64,000 nt of DNA from Neodontobutis hainanensis (GCA_024349245.1 JALDNG010000508.1:1-64000); one strand, 5' to 3'; positions 10,202-21,269 are shown, numbered from the stretch's first letter. The notes: generated by a model from the sequence alone, not told the origin. Numbers and translations are program-made.

Positions 10202-10258
10202 CCCCCCGGAGGAGCTGGAGGAAGTGTCTCAGACACTTCCTCCAGCTCCTCCGGGGGG
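10202..10258. repeat. Perfect 28-bp inverted repeat at the Tc1/Rex3 junction
   Basis: Arms 10202-10229 and 10231-10258 are exact reverse complements with a single base (C10230) between them. The right arm is the Rex3 coding end (IPPEELEEV); the left arm is its mirror image facing the broken Tc1. This looks like a snap-back copy made when Rex3 integrated or when a break was repaired. Confidence 0.9.
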
Positions 10259-13155
10259 ATACCGAGGCGTTCCCAAGCCAGCCGAGAGACATAGTCCCTC
10301 CAGCGTGTCCTAGGTCTTCCCTGAGGTCTCCTCTCGGTGGGAAATGCCCGGAACACCTCCCTAGGGAGGCGTCCGGGAGGCATCCGAAACAGATGCCCGA
10401 GCCACCTCAGCTGGCTCCTCTCGAGCAGCGGCTCTACTTTGATACTTTGAGCTCCTCCCGAGTGACCGAGCTCCTCACCCTATCTCTAAGGGAGCGCCCC
10501 GCCACTCTGCGGAGAAAGCTCATTTCGGCCGCTTGTATCCGGGATCTTGTTCTTTAGGTCATAATCCAAACTTCATGACCATAGGTGAGAGTAGGAACGT
10601 AGATCGACCGGTAAATCGAGAGCTTTTCCTTACAGCTCAGCTCCTTCTTCACCACGACAGACCGGTACATCGACCGCATCACTGCAGAGGCTGCACTGAT
10701 CCGTCTGTCAATCTCATGCTCCTTCCTTCCCTCACTTGTGAACAAGACCCCGAGATACTTAAACTCCTCCACTTGAGGCAGGAGCTCTTCACCAACCTGG
10801 AGGGGACAAGCCACCCTTTTCCGACTGAGAACCATGGTCTCAGACTTGGAGGTGCTGATCCTCATCCCAGCCGCTTCACACTCGATGGCAAACCACCCCA
10901 GTGCACACTGGAGGTCCTGGCTTGATGGAGCCAACAGGACAACAACGAAATCCTGTGGTCCCCAAATCAGACTCCCTCCGGCCCCTGGCTGCGCCTAGAA
11001 ATCCTGTCCATAAAGATAATGAACAGGACTGGTGACAAAGGGCAGCCCTGCCGGAGTCCAACATTCACCGGGAACAGGTCTGACTTACTGCCGGCAATGC
11101 GAACCAAGCTCCTGCTCCGGTCGTACAGGGACCGGATAGCCCTTAGCAAAGGGCCCCGGACCCCATACTCCCAGAACACCCCCCACAGGGCATCACAAGG
11201 GACACAATTGAATGCCTTCTCCAGATCCACAAAGCACATGTGGACTGGTTGGGCAAACTCCCATAAACCCTCCAGCACCCTGGAGAGGGTATAGAGCTGG
11301 TCCAGTGTTCCACGACCGGGAAGAAAACCGCATTGTTCCTCCTGGATCTGAGGTTCGACTATCGGCCGCATTCTCCTCTCCAGTACCCTGGAATAGACTT
11401 TACCGGGGAGGCTGAGGAGTGTGATCCCTTAGTAGTTGGAACACACCCTCCGGTCCCCCTTCTTAAAAAGAGGGACCACCACCCCGGTCTGCCAGTCCAG
11501 AGGTACTGTCCCCAAACGCCACGCGATGTTGCAGAGGCGTGTCAGCCAAGACAGCCCTACAACATCCAGAGACTTGAGGTACTCAGGGCGTATCTCATCC
11601 ACCCCCGGTGCCTTGCCACCGAGGAGCTTCCCAACTACCTCAGTGACTTCAGCCTGAGTGACGGACGAGTCCACCTCTGAGCTCTCGGCCTCTGATAGGT
11701 CTCCTTCTTCAGCTTGACAGCATCCCTTACTTCCGGTGTCCACCACTGGGTTCGGGGATTGCCGCCACGACAGGCACCGGAGACTTTGCGGCCACAGCTT
11801 CGAGTGGCTGCGTCGACAACGGAGGTGGAGAACATGGTCCACTCGGACTCAATGTCTCCAGTCTCCCTCGGAATCTGGTCGAAGCTCTGTCGGAGGTGGG
11901 AGTTGAAGATCTCTCTGACAGGGGACTCGGCCAAATGTTCCCAACAGACCCTCACAGTATGTTTGGGTCTGCCAAGTATGTCCCGCCTTCTCCCCCGCCG
12001 TCGGATCAAACTCACCACCAGGTGGTGATCATTTGACAGCTCCGCCCCTCTCTTTACCTGAGTGTCCAAGACATACGGTCGGAGGTCAGATGAAACAACT
12101 ACAAAGTCGATCATCGACCTCCGGCCTAGGGTGTCCTGGTGCCACGTTCACTGATGGACACCCTTATGCTTGAACATGGTGTTTGTTATGGACAAACTGT
12201 TGCTCGCACAGAAGTCCAATAACAGAACACCACTCGGGTTCAGATCAGGGGGGCCGTTCCTCCCAATCACGCCCCTCTAGGTGTCACTGTCACTGCCCAC
12301 GTGAGCGTTGAAGTCCCCCAGTAGAACGACGGAGTCCCCGGTCGAAGCACTTTCCAGCACCCCTCCCAGAGACTCCAAGAAGGCCGGGTACTCTGCACTG
12401 CCATTTGGCCCGTAAACACAAACAACAGTGAGAGACCTATCCCCGACGCGAAGGCGCAGGGAAGCGACCCTCTCGTTCACTGGGGTGAACTTCAACACAT
12501 GGGGGCTGAGCTGGGGTGCTATGCGCAAGCCCACACCAGCCCGCCACCACACCACCGCAGGCAACTCCAGAGTAGTGGAGAGTCCAGCCTCTCTTGAGGA
12601 TTTGGGTTCCAGAGCCCAAGCTGTGCGTGGAGGTGAGCCCAACTATCGCTAGTCGGTAGCTCTCAACATCCCACACAAGCCTCAAGCTCCTTACCCGCCA
12701 GCGAGGTGACATTCCATGCACCTAGTGCCAGATTCCGTGTCCGGGGATTGGATCGTCGAGGCCTCCGCCTTTGACTGCCACCCTATCCACTTTGGGTGGA
12801 TTGTTGAAAAAAAACAGATGTTGACGGCCCCTTACGGTTCCTCCCTCAGGTGGTGGGACCCTTGAGGTCGGCACCACGTCGCTCCTTTGGGCTGAGCCCG
12901 GCCGGGCCCCATGGGGAAAGACCCGGCCACCAGACGCTCGCATGCACGACCCAACCCCGAGCCAAGCTCCAGGGTGGGGCCCCGGTTGCGCCATACCGGG
13001 TGACATCACGGCCCGTCACCTAAGACCTGTTTGCCTTGGGAGACCCTACCAGGGGCATATAGCCCACGACAACATAGCTCCTAGGATCATTCGGGCACTC
13101 AAACCCCTCCACCACAATAACGTTGCGGTTCAAGGAGGGAATGAATTTCCCTAAA
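10231..13155 (-). mobile_element. Rex3 (RTE-clade) non-LTR retrotransposon, nearly full length but dead
   Basis: On the minus strand it carries a GC-rich leader (13155 to about 12720), an endonuclease part (LTVVCVYGPNGSAEYP and LLGDFNAHVG near 12300-12450), and a reverse transcriptase (TRLCNIAWRLGTVPLDWQTG near 11540, EQCGFLPGRGTLDQ near 11340, VDLEKAFNCVP near 11220, GLRQGCPLSPVLF near 11040). The C-terminal part is STSKSETMVLSRKRV, FKYLGVLFTSEGR, RSIYVPTLTYGHEVW and GRPRTRWRDYVSRL. These blocks are diagnostic of fish Rex3. The FADD catalytic box between about 10960 and 10925 is missing, the first motif has DLEKAFN instead of the usual aspartate, and several frameshifts occur. The 3' end stops inside the ORF at the palindrome. 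Confidence 0.9.
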
Positions 13156-13771
13156 ACAGAAGAACTTTATCTAAACAACTCTCATTTGTTTAATTGTTAC
13201 TCTTTCATGCATGTGTTGAATGTATCAACAGTAATTATAAATGTTTGGACCAGAAGTTCTTCTCAAAGGACCAGATTTGATCCACAGACCTTAAGTTAGA
13301 CACCCCTGGTCTTTTATTCTCAGTGTCTACAGGAGGGACTTACCAAAGGCAGCACATGATCCAGAACATTATTAAATCTCTCTGACAAGGGCCTCAAACA
13401 GATGAACACTTAGTTTAAGACAGGTCTGACTGTTTAGGAAATAATAACTTAAGGTTCAGAGATGATTCAGTTGATGACTACATCAACTTCACTGGTGTAA
13501 ATCATATTTATAATCTTGAGTCTGCTCAACAATATAAGTTAATCAAAAGCCTCTCTAACCTACCCGACAACAGTGAAAAAAACAGAAATAACAGATTGAC
13601 CAATGAGCAGGAGATAAGATAAACCGAATACAGATTTTATTATCATTTCATCTATCAAAATAATAAAAAAAAAACAAGTCTTTGTCACTAAAGTTTAAGA
13701 GTTTGGTAAATCACTCTCATTTTTAACAAATAAACTACAAACAAATAATTTTAAAAGCCTCATCATGAAAG
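13156..13771. other. AT-rich gap with a short interspersed-repeat fragment
   Basis: No gene is recognised. 13255-13312 (CCAGATTTGATCCACAGACC ... GACACCCCTGG) resembles the end of a common vertebrate DNA-transposon repeat whose consensus reads roughly 'gccggatttggcccgcgggcc ... gacacccctg'. The remainder is AT-rich, with a run of ten A near 13666. Confidence 0.4.
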
Positions 13772-14825
13772 CTACATCTCAGTGATCCATGTGTGTGGCA
13801 TTGAGTCATATGCTTTCTTGTAATCAATCCAGGCAGTGCACAGGTTGGTGTGTCGGGTTCTGCAGTCTTGGTTGACTGTTCTCTCAACCAGGAGTTGGTG
13901 TTTGGCTCCTCTGGTTTCTTTGCCGATGCCCTTCTGTGCTTTGCTCATGTATTGATCCATGTGCCCACTTATCTTAGCCGCGATGATGCCTGACATGAGC
14001 TTCCATGTTGTGGAGAGACAGGTTATTGGCCGATAGTTGGATGGGACTTTATCCTTTGTGGGGTCCTTTACGATCAGGAATCAGGATTTTCCCCAACCCC
14101 TTAGCAGCTGGTTCATTTGTGCTGCAAGGCGCTCGTGGAGTGCAGTGAGCTTCTTTAGCCAGTAGGTGTGGATTCTGTCAGGGCCCGGTGCTGTCCAGTT
14201 TTTATACCTGGCGGCAGTAGCTCAGTGGTTAGAGTGGCAGTCCTTCAACCGGAATGTAGGCGGTTCGATTCTCATTCTTCCCCACAGTTCATACTGTTGT
14301 TGTGTCCTTGGGCAAGACACTTAACCCACCCTGCCTCAAGTGGCTGTATCACTGGTAATACTGTAGAACAATGTAAGTTTGGACAAATGCGTCAGCTAAA
14401 TTAATAAATGTAAAATGTAAATACCTAAGACTCTTTCTTGGATATCAGCCGCTGTGATGGTAACTGGATTCTGTTCAGGGAGGTTGCTCTCTCAGAGCCA
14501 CCAGCCACTGTGCTGGTGGCCTCCCTTTCCCATATAATTTTTCAGTACTGTTCAGTTTCAAGCATTGGTGGGTCGGCTCTGCTGTTATTTTTACCCTGCC
14601 ACTGAGCGTACACTTTCGCAGGCTGAGTTGCAAACAGCCAAACAGTTTATTCTTCTGGCTCCATTCTCTCTTGTGTACCTCTTTAGGCGGATGGCCAAAG
14701 CTTGGAGCCTTTGTTTGGCAGTTTTAACCTCTTGTCCTGGCTCCTCCTTTTCCATAGCATTTGTGTTGTATCTCATCAGTCTTAAGTTGTGGCAGCACTT
14801 GCCGCTTGTGAATGTTGGCTATATA
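13772..14825 (-). pseudogene. R4/Dong-type (Rex6-like) LINE reverse transcriptase fragment, split by a SINE
   Basis: Minus-strand translation gives LMSGIIAAKISGHMDQYMSK, then KHQLLVERTVNQDC and CTAWIDYKKAYDSMPHTWI at 13780-14000. Upstream, 14090-14200 gives LKKLTALHERLAAQMN-type sequence, and beyond the SINE, 14430-14780 gives KTAKQRLQALAIRLKRYTREN. These are the linker and first reverse-transcriptase blocks of the R4/Dong family, which uses a restriction-enzyme-like endonuclease. The fragment stops at 13772 right after the first catalytic block, so the polymerase core and endonuclease are absent. It also has a frameshift near 14085. The family name is inferred from memory of its sequence. 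Confidence 0.6.
14210..14420 (+). mobile_element. tRNA-derived SINE inserted in the R4-type LINE
   Basis: The head GGCGGCAGTAGCTCAGTGG has an A box (TAGCTCAGTGGTTAGAG), and the B box GGTTCGATTC follows near 14255, the internal RNA polymerase III promoter. The body contains the fish-typical TGTCCTTGGGCAAGACACTT block. The tail GTCAGCTAAATTAATAAATG resembles L2 3' ends, which would let it borrow that LINE's machinery. ATACCT flanks it at 14204-14209 and 14421-14426, a short target duplication, and the LINE reads through if the SINE is removed. Confidence 0.8.
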
Positions 14826-15139
14826 TATAAATAATAATAAATTGTTTAATTAAAAAAATGCTGCTGTCAGCTTTCTAACATTAGTGCAATAACTTTAGAG
14901 GCCTATAGTTCTAAGAGTCAAGCTTTTGCTCCTCCCAGTCTGGCCGACTTCATCGGCAGCTGTGCTATGTTTCTTCTTTTTCTTCAATTCAGGTTTTTCC
15001 AAAACAGGTTTAGAGTTAGTTTGGTTGACTCTGAGTCTGTTTACTCTCTTAAACAAGAGATAAAACATTTTCGGATGCCTTTGCTTTAACATTTTAATAG
15101 GGTTCAAATAAAATAAACAAACACAGAACCTCTTATTGT
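14826..15139. other. Gap, no gene recognised
   Basis: AT-rich. A 70-codon minus-strand ORF (14895-15107, lysine-rich) has no recognisable domain and is probably chance or an upstream remnant of the R4-type LINE. Confidence 0.35.
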
Positions 15140-15562
15140 TACCATTTATTTATTTTTAATGGCCTACATTTTTAGAGTAACTCTGCAGACATAACCTGAC
15201 ACAGATAAAATGCATTAAAATACTGCTGTAAAAGTATCATAGAATAATACTGAGTGAATGACATCTATTTATGCAAGCCTCAGAATATAAACCCAGAGTC
15301 CACCTCTCTCCAGGGTTAACACACTCTGAGTTTGGACTAAAGCTGCTTCTGAAACAGGGCCTTTACGTTGCTTTGCTCTCAGCCCGATGCAAGCTGTTGT
15401 TTCTGTGGTTTCAGTCGTCACCACAGAGGAAAAAGAGCAGGGCCAGTCTGAGACGTGTGCATACACACATTTGTATGTAAGTGCATCAAAGGCATCAAAT
15501 ACTAATCAGATTATTTCCTACAGAAAAGATACAAAAACAGCAGTTCCAGTTTGTTCCTGGGT
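15140..15562 (-). other. 3' untranslated region of the Ig-receptor gene (inferred)
   Basis: Follows the stop codon at 15563-15565 on the minus strand. A candidate polyadenylation signal (AATAAA read on the minus strand) lies at 15146-15151. No competing gene is seen. The exact end is inferred from that signal only. Confidence 0.45.
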
Positions 15563-16591
15563 TTATCTGGTGGCAGCGTAAATAACACTCGGATCAGTGG
15601 AATCAGCTCGACGTGCTTGCTTTGTCTTTTGTTTGAAATTCAGTGCAGCGTAGTTCAAGTTCTCCGACGCCAGGTTCTGTGAGGAAATGTAGTCAACAAA
15701 CACGGAATAAAACCACAATATTCTTCAAACACAAGTTCAAGTTTACCTCTCTTGGAGCATTTTCTTCTCTGTTTTGTTCTGCAACAGAAATACAAGTGTC
15801 CTATATCAGTCAGTGGCAACTTTAAATTATATATGAGCTAAATCTTTAATGAATACATGCAAATACCTGTCTGTAGTTGTTTGATTTTAACAGCAAACCA
15901 AACAATAATTGTCAAAAGAAGAACACAGACACCTCCCAATATAATGCTCGTCCACCATGTTGGATTACCTAAACATCAGCAGTTATTTTAACAGAATGTA
16001 ATGAATATGGTCTGATTTACGCAACCACATGGAAACAGAACTTACTCTCACACTTGGAGCACATGTCACCATCAGACCTGGAGTCATTACCTACGAGGAA
16101 ATAGCAGTGTCGAAGGTGTTTCTTCAAAATAGTCAAAAAGAAAATCTTACCTTTAACATTTAAATGGAAAACAGTAACATCTCCATTTCCATACATCCCC
16201 AGTCCACATACATATAAGCCAGAGTCGGCCATTTCAACACGTTTGATTTGGAGAATGACATGAGACCCATTGGAGCTCGTGTTAAACCTGTCGTCCTTAG
16301 TTTTGTCACAAAGCATGGGGTTTTCAGAACTTCCATACATGAAAGCGATGTAGCAGTAATTTCCTTTGTAAAGAAGCCTGGACCAGAATGTGTATGCAGG
16401 TTTGTGGGTAATGTTTCTGCACAACAAGTCAACATCTTCTCCAGGTTCAACATTCACAGTGTGAGACTTGGTGCTCCAACCTAAAACAAGCAGCAATATT
16501 TACTTAGAGCCAAGAATAAATGAATGATGAAGACGAGGCAGTACTTACAGAAGCAGCCCAGAAGTAAAGCTGTGATGGTGAAGCTCTTCAT
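15563..16591 (-). CDS. Small inhibitory-type immunoglobulin V-set receptor (CD300/CMRF35-like teleost family)
   Basis: I assemble six coding exons, all with GT/AG borders and matching phases: 16549-16591, 16151-16480, 16046-16090, 15867-15968, 15747-15778, 15563-15676 (666 nt, 221 aa). Exon 1 is a signal peptide (MKSFTITALLLGCF). Exon 2 is one V-type Ig domain with VDLLCRN, DSGLYVCGLG (the DxGxYxC motif) and two extra cysteines (NYCYI, MLCDK) that could form a second disulphide. Exon 3 is a short stalk with CSKC. Exon 4 is a transmembrane helix (SIILGGVCVLLLTIIVWFAV). The tail has LNYAAL, an ITIM, and SVIYAAT at the C-terminus. A phosphorylated ITIM would recruit SHP phosphatases, so an inhibitory role in leukocytes is likely; the ligand is unknown. 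Fish genomes carry many such receptors ending YAATR. The upstream region is duplicated in inverted form at 25.5-25.8 kb. Confidence 0.85.
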
Positions 16592-16621
16592 TGTGCCAGT
16601 GTGATACTGGAACAGCAGGGC

Positions 16622-16640
16622 CCTATAGTCCTTTTAAGGT
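16622..16640 (-). promoter_or_regulatory. TATA-like element upstream of the Ig-receptor gene
   Basis: On the minus strand CCTTAAAAGGACTATAG lies 30-50 bases before the start codon at 16591. TTAAAAGG is a plausible TATA box, but its distance to the ATG would leave a very short leader. Weak evidence. Confidence 0.3.
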
Positions 16641-16680
16641 TGTTTGTTGCAAAGAGGCGGGCTTTTGATGTCGATGCGAC

Positions 16681-17055
16681 TGCTGTTACCGGCCACATGA
16701 AGGATGTCCGGACAAGACGCTAAATAAGAGCGTCACATCAACAATATCAGAGCACAAGCCTTTTCTAGTTTGTCGTGATGCATCAGATGTAATCAAAGTT
16801 CTAATTGTTATTATTCCACAAACTGTACATGTTTGTACAGTTTGTACATGTTTATCTCTATAATATAACAACCTTTCTGCAAAAAGATTAGGTCAAAATG
16901 ATGCATGATAACGGGGGGTGTAATTTATTACATTTATGTATATATTTAGATTGACTTTAGACGAGGACACATACAGTAGATGTTTAGATTCTGACCACAC
17001 TGCTCTGTCTCTTCCTGTCCTGGCGCTCACCTCAACCTGCTGCTACAGGGGCCTA
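16681..17055 (+). repeat. Inverted duplication partner A (upstream of the Ig-receptor gene)
   Basis: This ~375-bp segment reappears in reverse orientation at 25488-25842. Shared blocks include CCGGCCACATGAAGGATGTC, TTCCACAAACTGTA and CCTGTCCTGG...ACCTCAACCTGCTG. Copies differ by substitutions and small indels. No gene lies within; a 61-codon minus ORF inside is not convincing. An internal dyad (ACTGTACATGTTTGTACAGT) sits near 16822-16842. Confidence 0.8.
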
Positions 17056-17289
17056 CACTCGAGTGGACTGTAAAAACCACACAGCTGCACCGTTCTATAT
17101 CAAACACAATCTAGACACACGCCCAAACCTGTCTGTTACTGATGTCTTCTTGAATGCACCTGGAGGCAGAATGAATTATTCAGTTACAATTGCTCTGTTG
17201 CAGACCCTGTCTTTGCTCTTGTATACTATGCATACTAAGTGGATAGCGTGCACACAAATGGTCTCAGGAGGAGAATTTTTGCAAATCGA
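17056..17289. other. Gap, no gene recognised
   Basis: A 78-codon plus ORF (17063-17299) shows no domain. Nothing else is seen. Confidence 0.3.
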
Positions 17290-17482
17290 GCGGCATTAGC
17301 TTTGACTGGCGGTTTGATTCCTGCTCGAATCATCCCAAAACATCCCAACATCCCACTCTCCCCCACATACTGTTGTTGTGTCCTTGGGAAAGACACTTAA
17401 CACACCTTGCCTCCAGTGGTGTTCCAGCTGTAACACTGGCTTTGAGTGCCTACTTGGTAGAAAAGCACTATATAACCCGCCA
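17290..17482 (+). mobile_element. tRNA-derived SINE, 5'-truncated
   Basis: Same family as that at 14210. It has B box-like GGTTTGATTCC near 17309, CATACTGTTGTTGTGTCCTTGGGAAAGACACTT, and the tail GGCTTTGAGTGCC...AAAGCACTATATAA. The A-box region is eroded. Confidence 0.65.
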
Positions 17483-18543
17483 TTACGTAACAACACCAGC
17501 CAATGTCCACTGTTTACCAACGGCCAGGGTTTTGACACAGACGCCAACCTCAGGGTGCTGACATCACACAGTTGTTTTCAATTGTACTAGATACAAGCTG
17601 TTTATTTCCTTAACCTGATGTACCTAGTGCAGTCTGTTAAGTAAATGTCTTGTCTTGTATAAAAACAATGAAACCGCTCTGGTGTCCACTATACTGCTGT
17701 TAACTAGCGATGCATGAGGGTTTGCCTTTTTTCTCTGGGTCCGCCATTTCTCTGATTGGTTAACATTACACCCATAAACCCCGCCCTTGAAATTGAATGT
17801 AAGCAAAAGGGTACAAGGCATACTTCTTTGTATAGAACAGGAAAAGTGTTAGTCACAGCTGGCCAGGCTAGTTCAGTAGCAGAAAAACCGAAAAACACTC
17901 TCTCAGCCATAGGACTTGCAACATTGATGGGCAAGTAGCAAGCATTCACTTAAGTGAGCCGGTTCAAAGAGCCTAACAATAAGAGCCGTCTGTGAGATGT
18001 TTTATTATATTTCTTTTTTAAGGAAAATAATTCAAAACAGAATGATATGATAATCTCTGCGCTACTGGTGCTTCCTACAGTGCGTCTACTGTGTTGCTGT
18101 GTAACCAATCATGTGAGGACAGACCATTATACTATTAAGCAGAGAAGGGCAGGGGTACTTAAGTACAGAATGTTTTAAATCATTTCAGTTATATAGCACT
18201 TAATTTAGCTAATTTACTTAATTTGTAAAAGGTATAAGTGCCTCTACTGCCATATTGTCCCACAACAACATTAAAATTGTATAGATTTGTATAAAGATGT
18301 TTATATTAATAATAATAATTTAGTCTATTTAGTCTCCATTTCAATTGTATAGCATAATATTAGGTGCATCTAAGTTATTTAAAATTTTAACTTTTTTTTT
18401 TTATTAACATGGTAGTTACTTATCCTGGTAATCAGCTACTTTTAGAATGACTAACTGTCTAGTAACTAAGTTACTATTTGAGAGAAGCCACAAGTAACTG
18501 TAACTAATGACTTTTTTAAAGTAACGATAGAGTTTCCCATCAG
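17483..18543. other. Repeat-derived intergenic DNA
   Basis: No gene is recognised. 18415-18535 (AAGTTACTATTTGAG...GTAACTGTAACTAATGACTTTTTTAAAGTAAC) matches a widespread vertebrate DNA-transposon end pattern. GAGCCGGTTCAAAGAGCC near 17955 is a short repeat-like motif seen widely in fish. The rest is AT-rich. Confidence 0.35.
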
Positions 18544-18575
18544 AGCACTTTCCAGCACCCTTCCCAGAGACTCCA
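18544..18575 (-). repeat. 32-bp Rex3 relic next to a Tc1 element
   Basis: AGCACTTTCCAGCACCC...GACTCCA equals Rex3 positions 12346-12377 with one mismatch and ends exactly at the TA where the next Tc1 begins. No further Rex3 is seen on the other side of the Tc1. Confidence 0.6.
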
Positions 18576-18577
18576 TA

Positions 18578-20224
18578 CAGTGCCTTGCGAAAGTATTCGG
18601 CCCCCTTTAACTTTGCAACCCTTTGCCACATTTCAGACTTCAAACAAAGATACAAAACTGTAATTTTTTGTGAAGAATCAACAAGTGGGGCACAATCATG
18701 AAGTGGAACAAAATTTATTGGATATTTCAAACTTTTTTAACAAATAAAAAACTGAAAAATTGGGCATGCAAAATTATTCAGCCCCATTAAGTTACTACTT
18801 TGCAGCGCCACCTTTTGCTGCGATTACAGCTGTAAGTTGCTTGGGGTTTGTTTCTCAGTTTTGAACATCGAGAGACTGAAATTTTTGCCCATTGCAAAAC
18901 AGCTCGAGCTCAGTGAGGTTGGATGGAGAGCATTTGTGAACAGCAGTTTTTTTTAGTTCTTTCCACAGATTCTCGATTGGTTTCAGGTCTGGACTTTGAC
19001 TTGGCCATTCTAAAACCCGGATATGTTTATTTGTGAACCATTCATTTGTAGATTTTGCTTTATGTTTTGAATCATTGTCTTGTTGGAAGACAAATCTTCG
19101 TCCCAGTCTCAGGTCTTTTGCAGACTCCATCAGGTTTTCTTCCAGATTCGTCCTGTATTTGGCTCCATTCATCTTCCCATCAATTTTTAACCATCTTCCA
19201 ATTTGTCCCTGCTGAAGAAAAGCAGGCCCAAACCATGATGGTTCCACCACCATGTTTGACAGTGGGATGGTGTGTTCAGGGTGATGAGCTGTGTTGCTTT
19301 TACGCCAAACATAACGTTTTGCATTGTTGCCAAAAAGTTTGATTTTGGTTTCATCTGACCAGAGCACCTTCTTCCACATGTTTGATGTGTCTCCCAGGTG
19401 GCTTGTGGCAAACTTTGAAGGGCACTTTTTATGGATATCTTTAAGAAATGTGTTTCTTCTTGCCAATCTTCCATAAAGGCCAGATTTGTGCAGTATACGA
19501 CTGATTGTTGTCCTATGGACAGAGTCTCCCACCTCAGCTGTAGATCTCTGCAGGTCATCCAGAGGGATCATGGGCCTCTTGGCTGCATCTCTGATCAGTC
19601 TTCTCCTTGTATGAGCTGAAAGTTTAGAGGGACGGCCAGGTCTTGGTAGATTTGCTGTGGTCTGATACTAAATATACTAATACTGATACTTCAATATTAT
19701 CGCTTGCACAGTGCTCCTTGGGATGTTTAAAGCTTGAGAAATCTTTTTGTATCCAAATCCAGCTTTAGACTTCTCCACAACAGTATCTCGGACCTTCCTG
19801 GTGAGTTCCTTGTTCTTCAGGATGCTCTCGCGCTTTGAACGGACCTCTGAGACTCTCACAGTGCAGGTGCATAAATGCATATATGTTTATACGAAGACTT
19901 GATTACACTAAGGTGGATTCCATTTATCATCATTAGTCATTTGGGTCAAAACTGGATCATTCAGCGATCCTCACTGAATTTCTGGAGAGAGTTTGCTGCA
20001 CTGAAAGTAAAGGGGCTGAATAATTATGCACGCCCAATTTTTCAGTTTTTTATTTGTTAAAAAAGTTTGAAATATCCAATTAATTTTGTTACACTTCATG
20101 ATTGTGTCCCACTTGTTCTTGATTCTTTACAAAAAATTACAGTTTCAAATCTTTATGTTTGAAGCCTGAAATGTGGCAAAAGGTCGCAAAGTTCAAGGGG
20201 GCCGAATCCTTTCGCAAGGCACTG
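18578..20224 (-). mobile_element. Tc1-type DNA transposon with both ends
   Basis: Terminal inverted repeats CAGTGCCTTGCGAAAGTATTC (left) and its complement GAATCCTTTCGCAAGGCACTG (right) are flanked by TA on both sides (18576-18577, 20225-20226). Inside the left repeat a second direct copy-like block (CAACAAGTGGGGCACAATCATGAAG) is mirrored at 20090-20120, giving long inverted ends of about 200 bp. The transposase on the minus strand is listed separately. Confidence 0.9.
18855..19880 (-). pseudogene. Tc1 transposase, near-intact catalytic domain, one disrupting insertion
   Basis: The N-terminal part (19880-19677, RKVRDTVVEKSKAGFGYKKI) is the paired-like helix-turn-helix that binds the terminal repeats. 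The catalytic part (19571-18855) carries VLWSDETKI, FVFQQDNDSKHKA and KPIENLWKEL, the D, D and E of the DD34E triad. Between them, about 19660-19680, a short AT-rich duplication (TATCAGTATTAGTATATTTAGTATC) introduces a stop and removes the usual Trp-Lys before the GRP linker. The C-terminus may be shifted after ELELF. In the family this enzyme excises the element and reinserts it at TA. This copy should be inactive. Confidence 0.85.
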
Positions 20225-20339
20225 TATAATAGCTTTCCTCTTGCGACATTAAAGAGCTGAAATAAACCAGTCAGTTTTTATCATTAATATGATAAGAGTT
20301 ATTGAATAAAACACATAAGCTTATTTATATTAATTCCTA

Positions 20340-20605
20340 TATCACTATAATAATAATAATAATCTTTATAAAGTGCTTTTCCACCTACTGTAGTAATGCT
20401 TTATATACATTAAACTATTTATTTACCAGTGTTACAGAACTTCACTGGAGGCAATGTGGGTTAAGTGTCTTGCCCAAAGATACAATGACAGTATGTGGGG
20501 GAGACCGGGATGTTATGATGTTTTGGGATGTTTCGAGCGGGGATCAAACTGCCCACCCGCCGGTCAAAGGATGGCCACTCTACCCACTGAGCTAGAGTCA
20601 TGTGA
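20340..20605 (-). mobile_element. tRNA-derived SINE
   Basis: On the minus strand the head GACTCTAGCTCAGTGGGTAGAG has an A box, followed by GCAGTTTGATCCCCGC (B box) and TCTTTGGGCAAGACACTTAACC. The low-coordinate end has the AGCACTTTATAAAG tail then (ATT)n. Same family as 14210 and 17290. Confidence 0.7.
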
Positions 20606-21240
20606 CTAACAGTGACAGAAAAACAGCGGTGTAGTGTCCAAAACCGTTCATTAATTGAGTAGTGCATTTGTTGATATAGTGCAACACTATATAGTCATTG
20701 AGGAGTTAGGGACTAGGGTGTGGATTCGGACACAGCCCTGGTTTTTGTAGGTGGCTTGGTTGCAAGAGGATGCAGCTGGTGTAGATGTGAGGCTCCAGCA
20801 CACATCTCAGCAGAAACCAGCAGAAAGGAGGGGTAGAGAGATGGGAGGCCTCTCAGGGAGTGAATGAAGAGGCTCTGGCTGCCTGTAGGGCTGCTGTGAC
20901 AGTCTCTTTGGCATACCAAAATAATTTTTTAATTTTATTTAAAATACCTAACAAACATAATACTGAAATCAACACCTTTATTGATCTTCTATCCACCATC
21001 TTTATTATATATTATCGACCAATTTTAAAAACCAACAGGGCTTCATGTAGCAAAACTAAACGTAACAGATTCTATGTCTTCCCTGGTTTTAACACAAGAG
21101 AACCCTTTAACAGAAGTTAAAGGGTTTGTCTGCCCAAAGAGAAGTTTGCAGTCCCCAAACAACACTAAACTAGAAAAATTATAACGTGAAATTCAATTAA
21201 CATATTAATGACAATATATTTACTAGGTTATTATTTAAAA
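20606..21240. other. Gap, no gene recognised
   Basis: Contains GGTGTGGATTCGGACACAGCC (20719-20740), a phrase common in fish intergenic repeats. Otherwise nothing is seen. Confidence 0.3.
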
Positions 21241-21269
21241 TTTTATAATCTGCCGCTCACAAAAAAACA

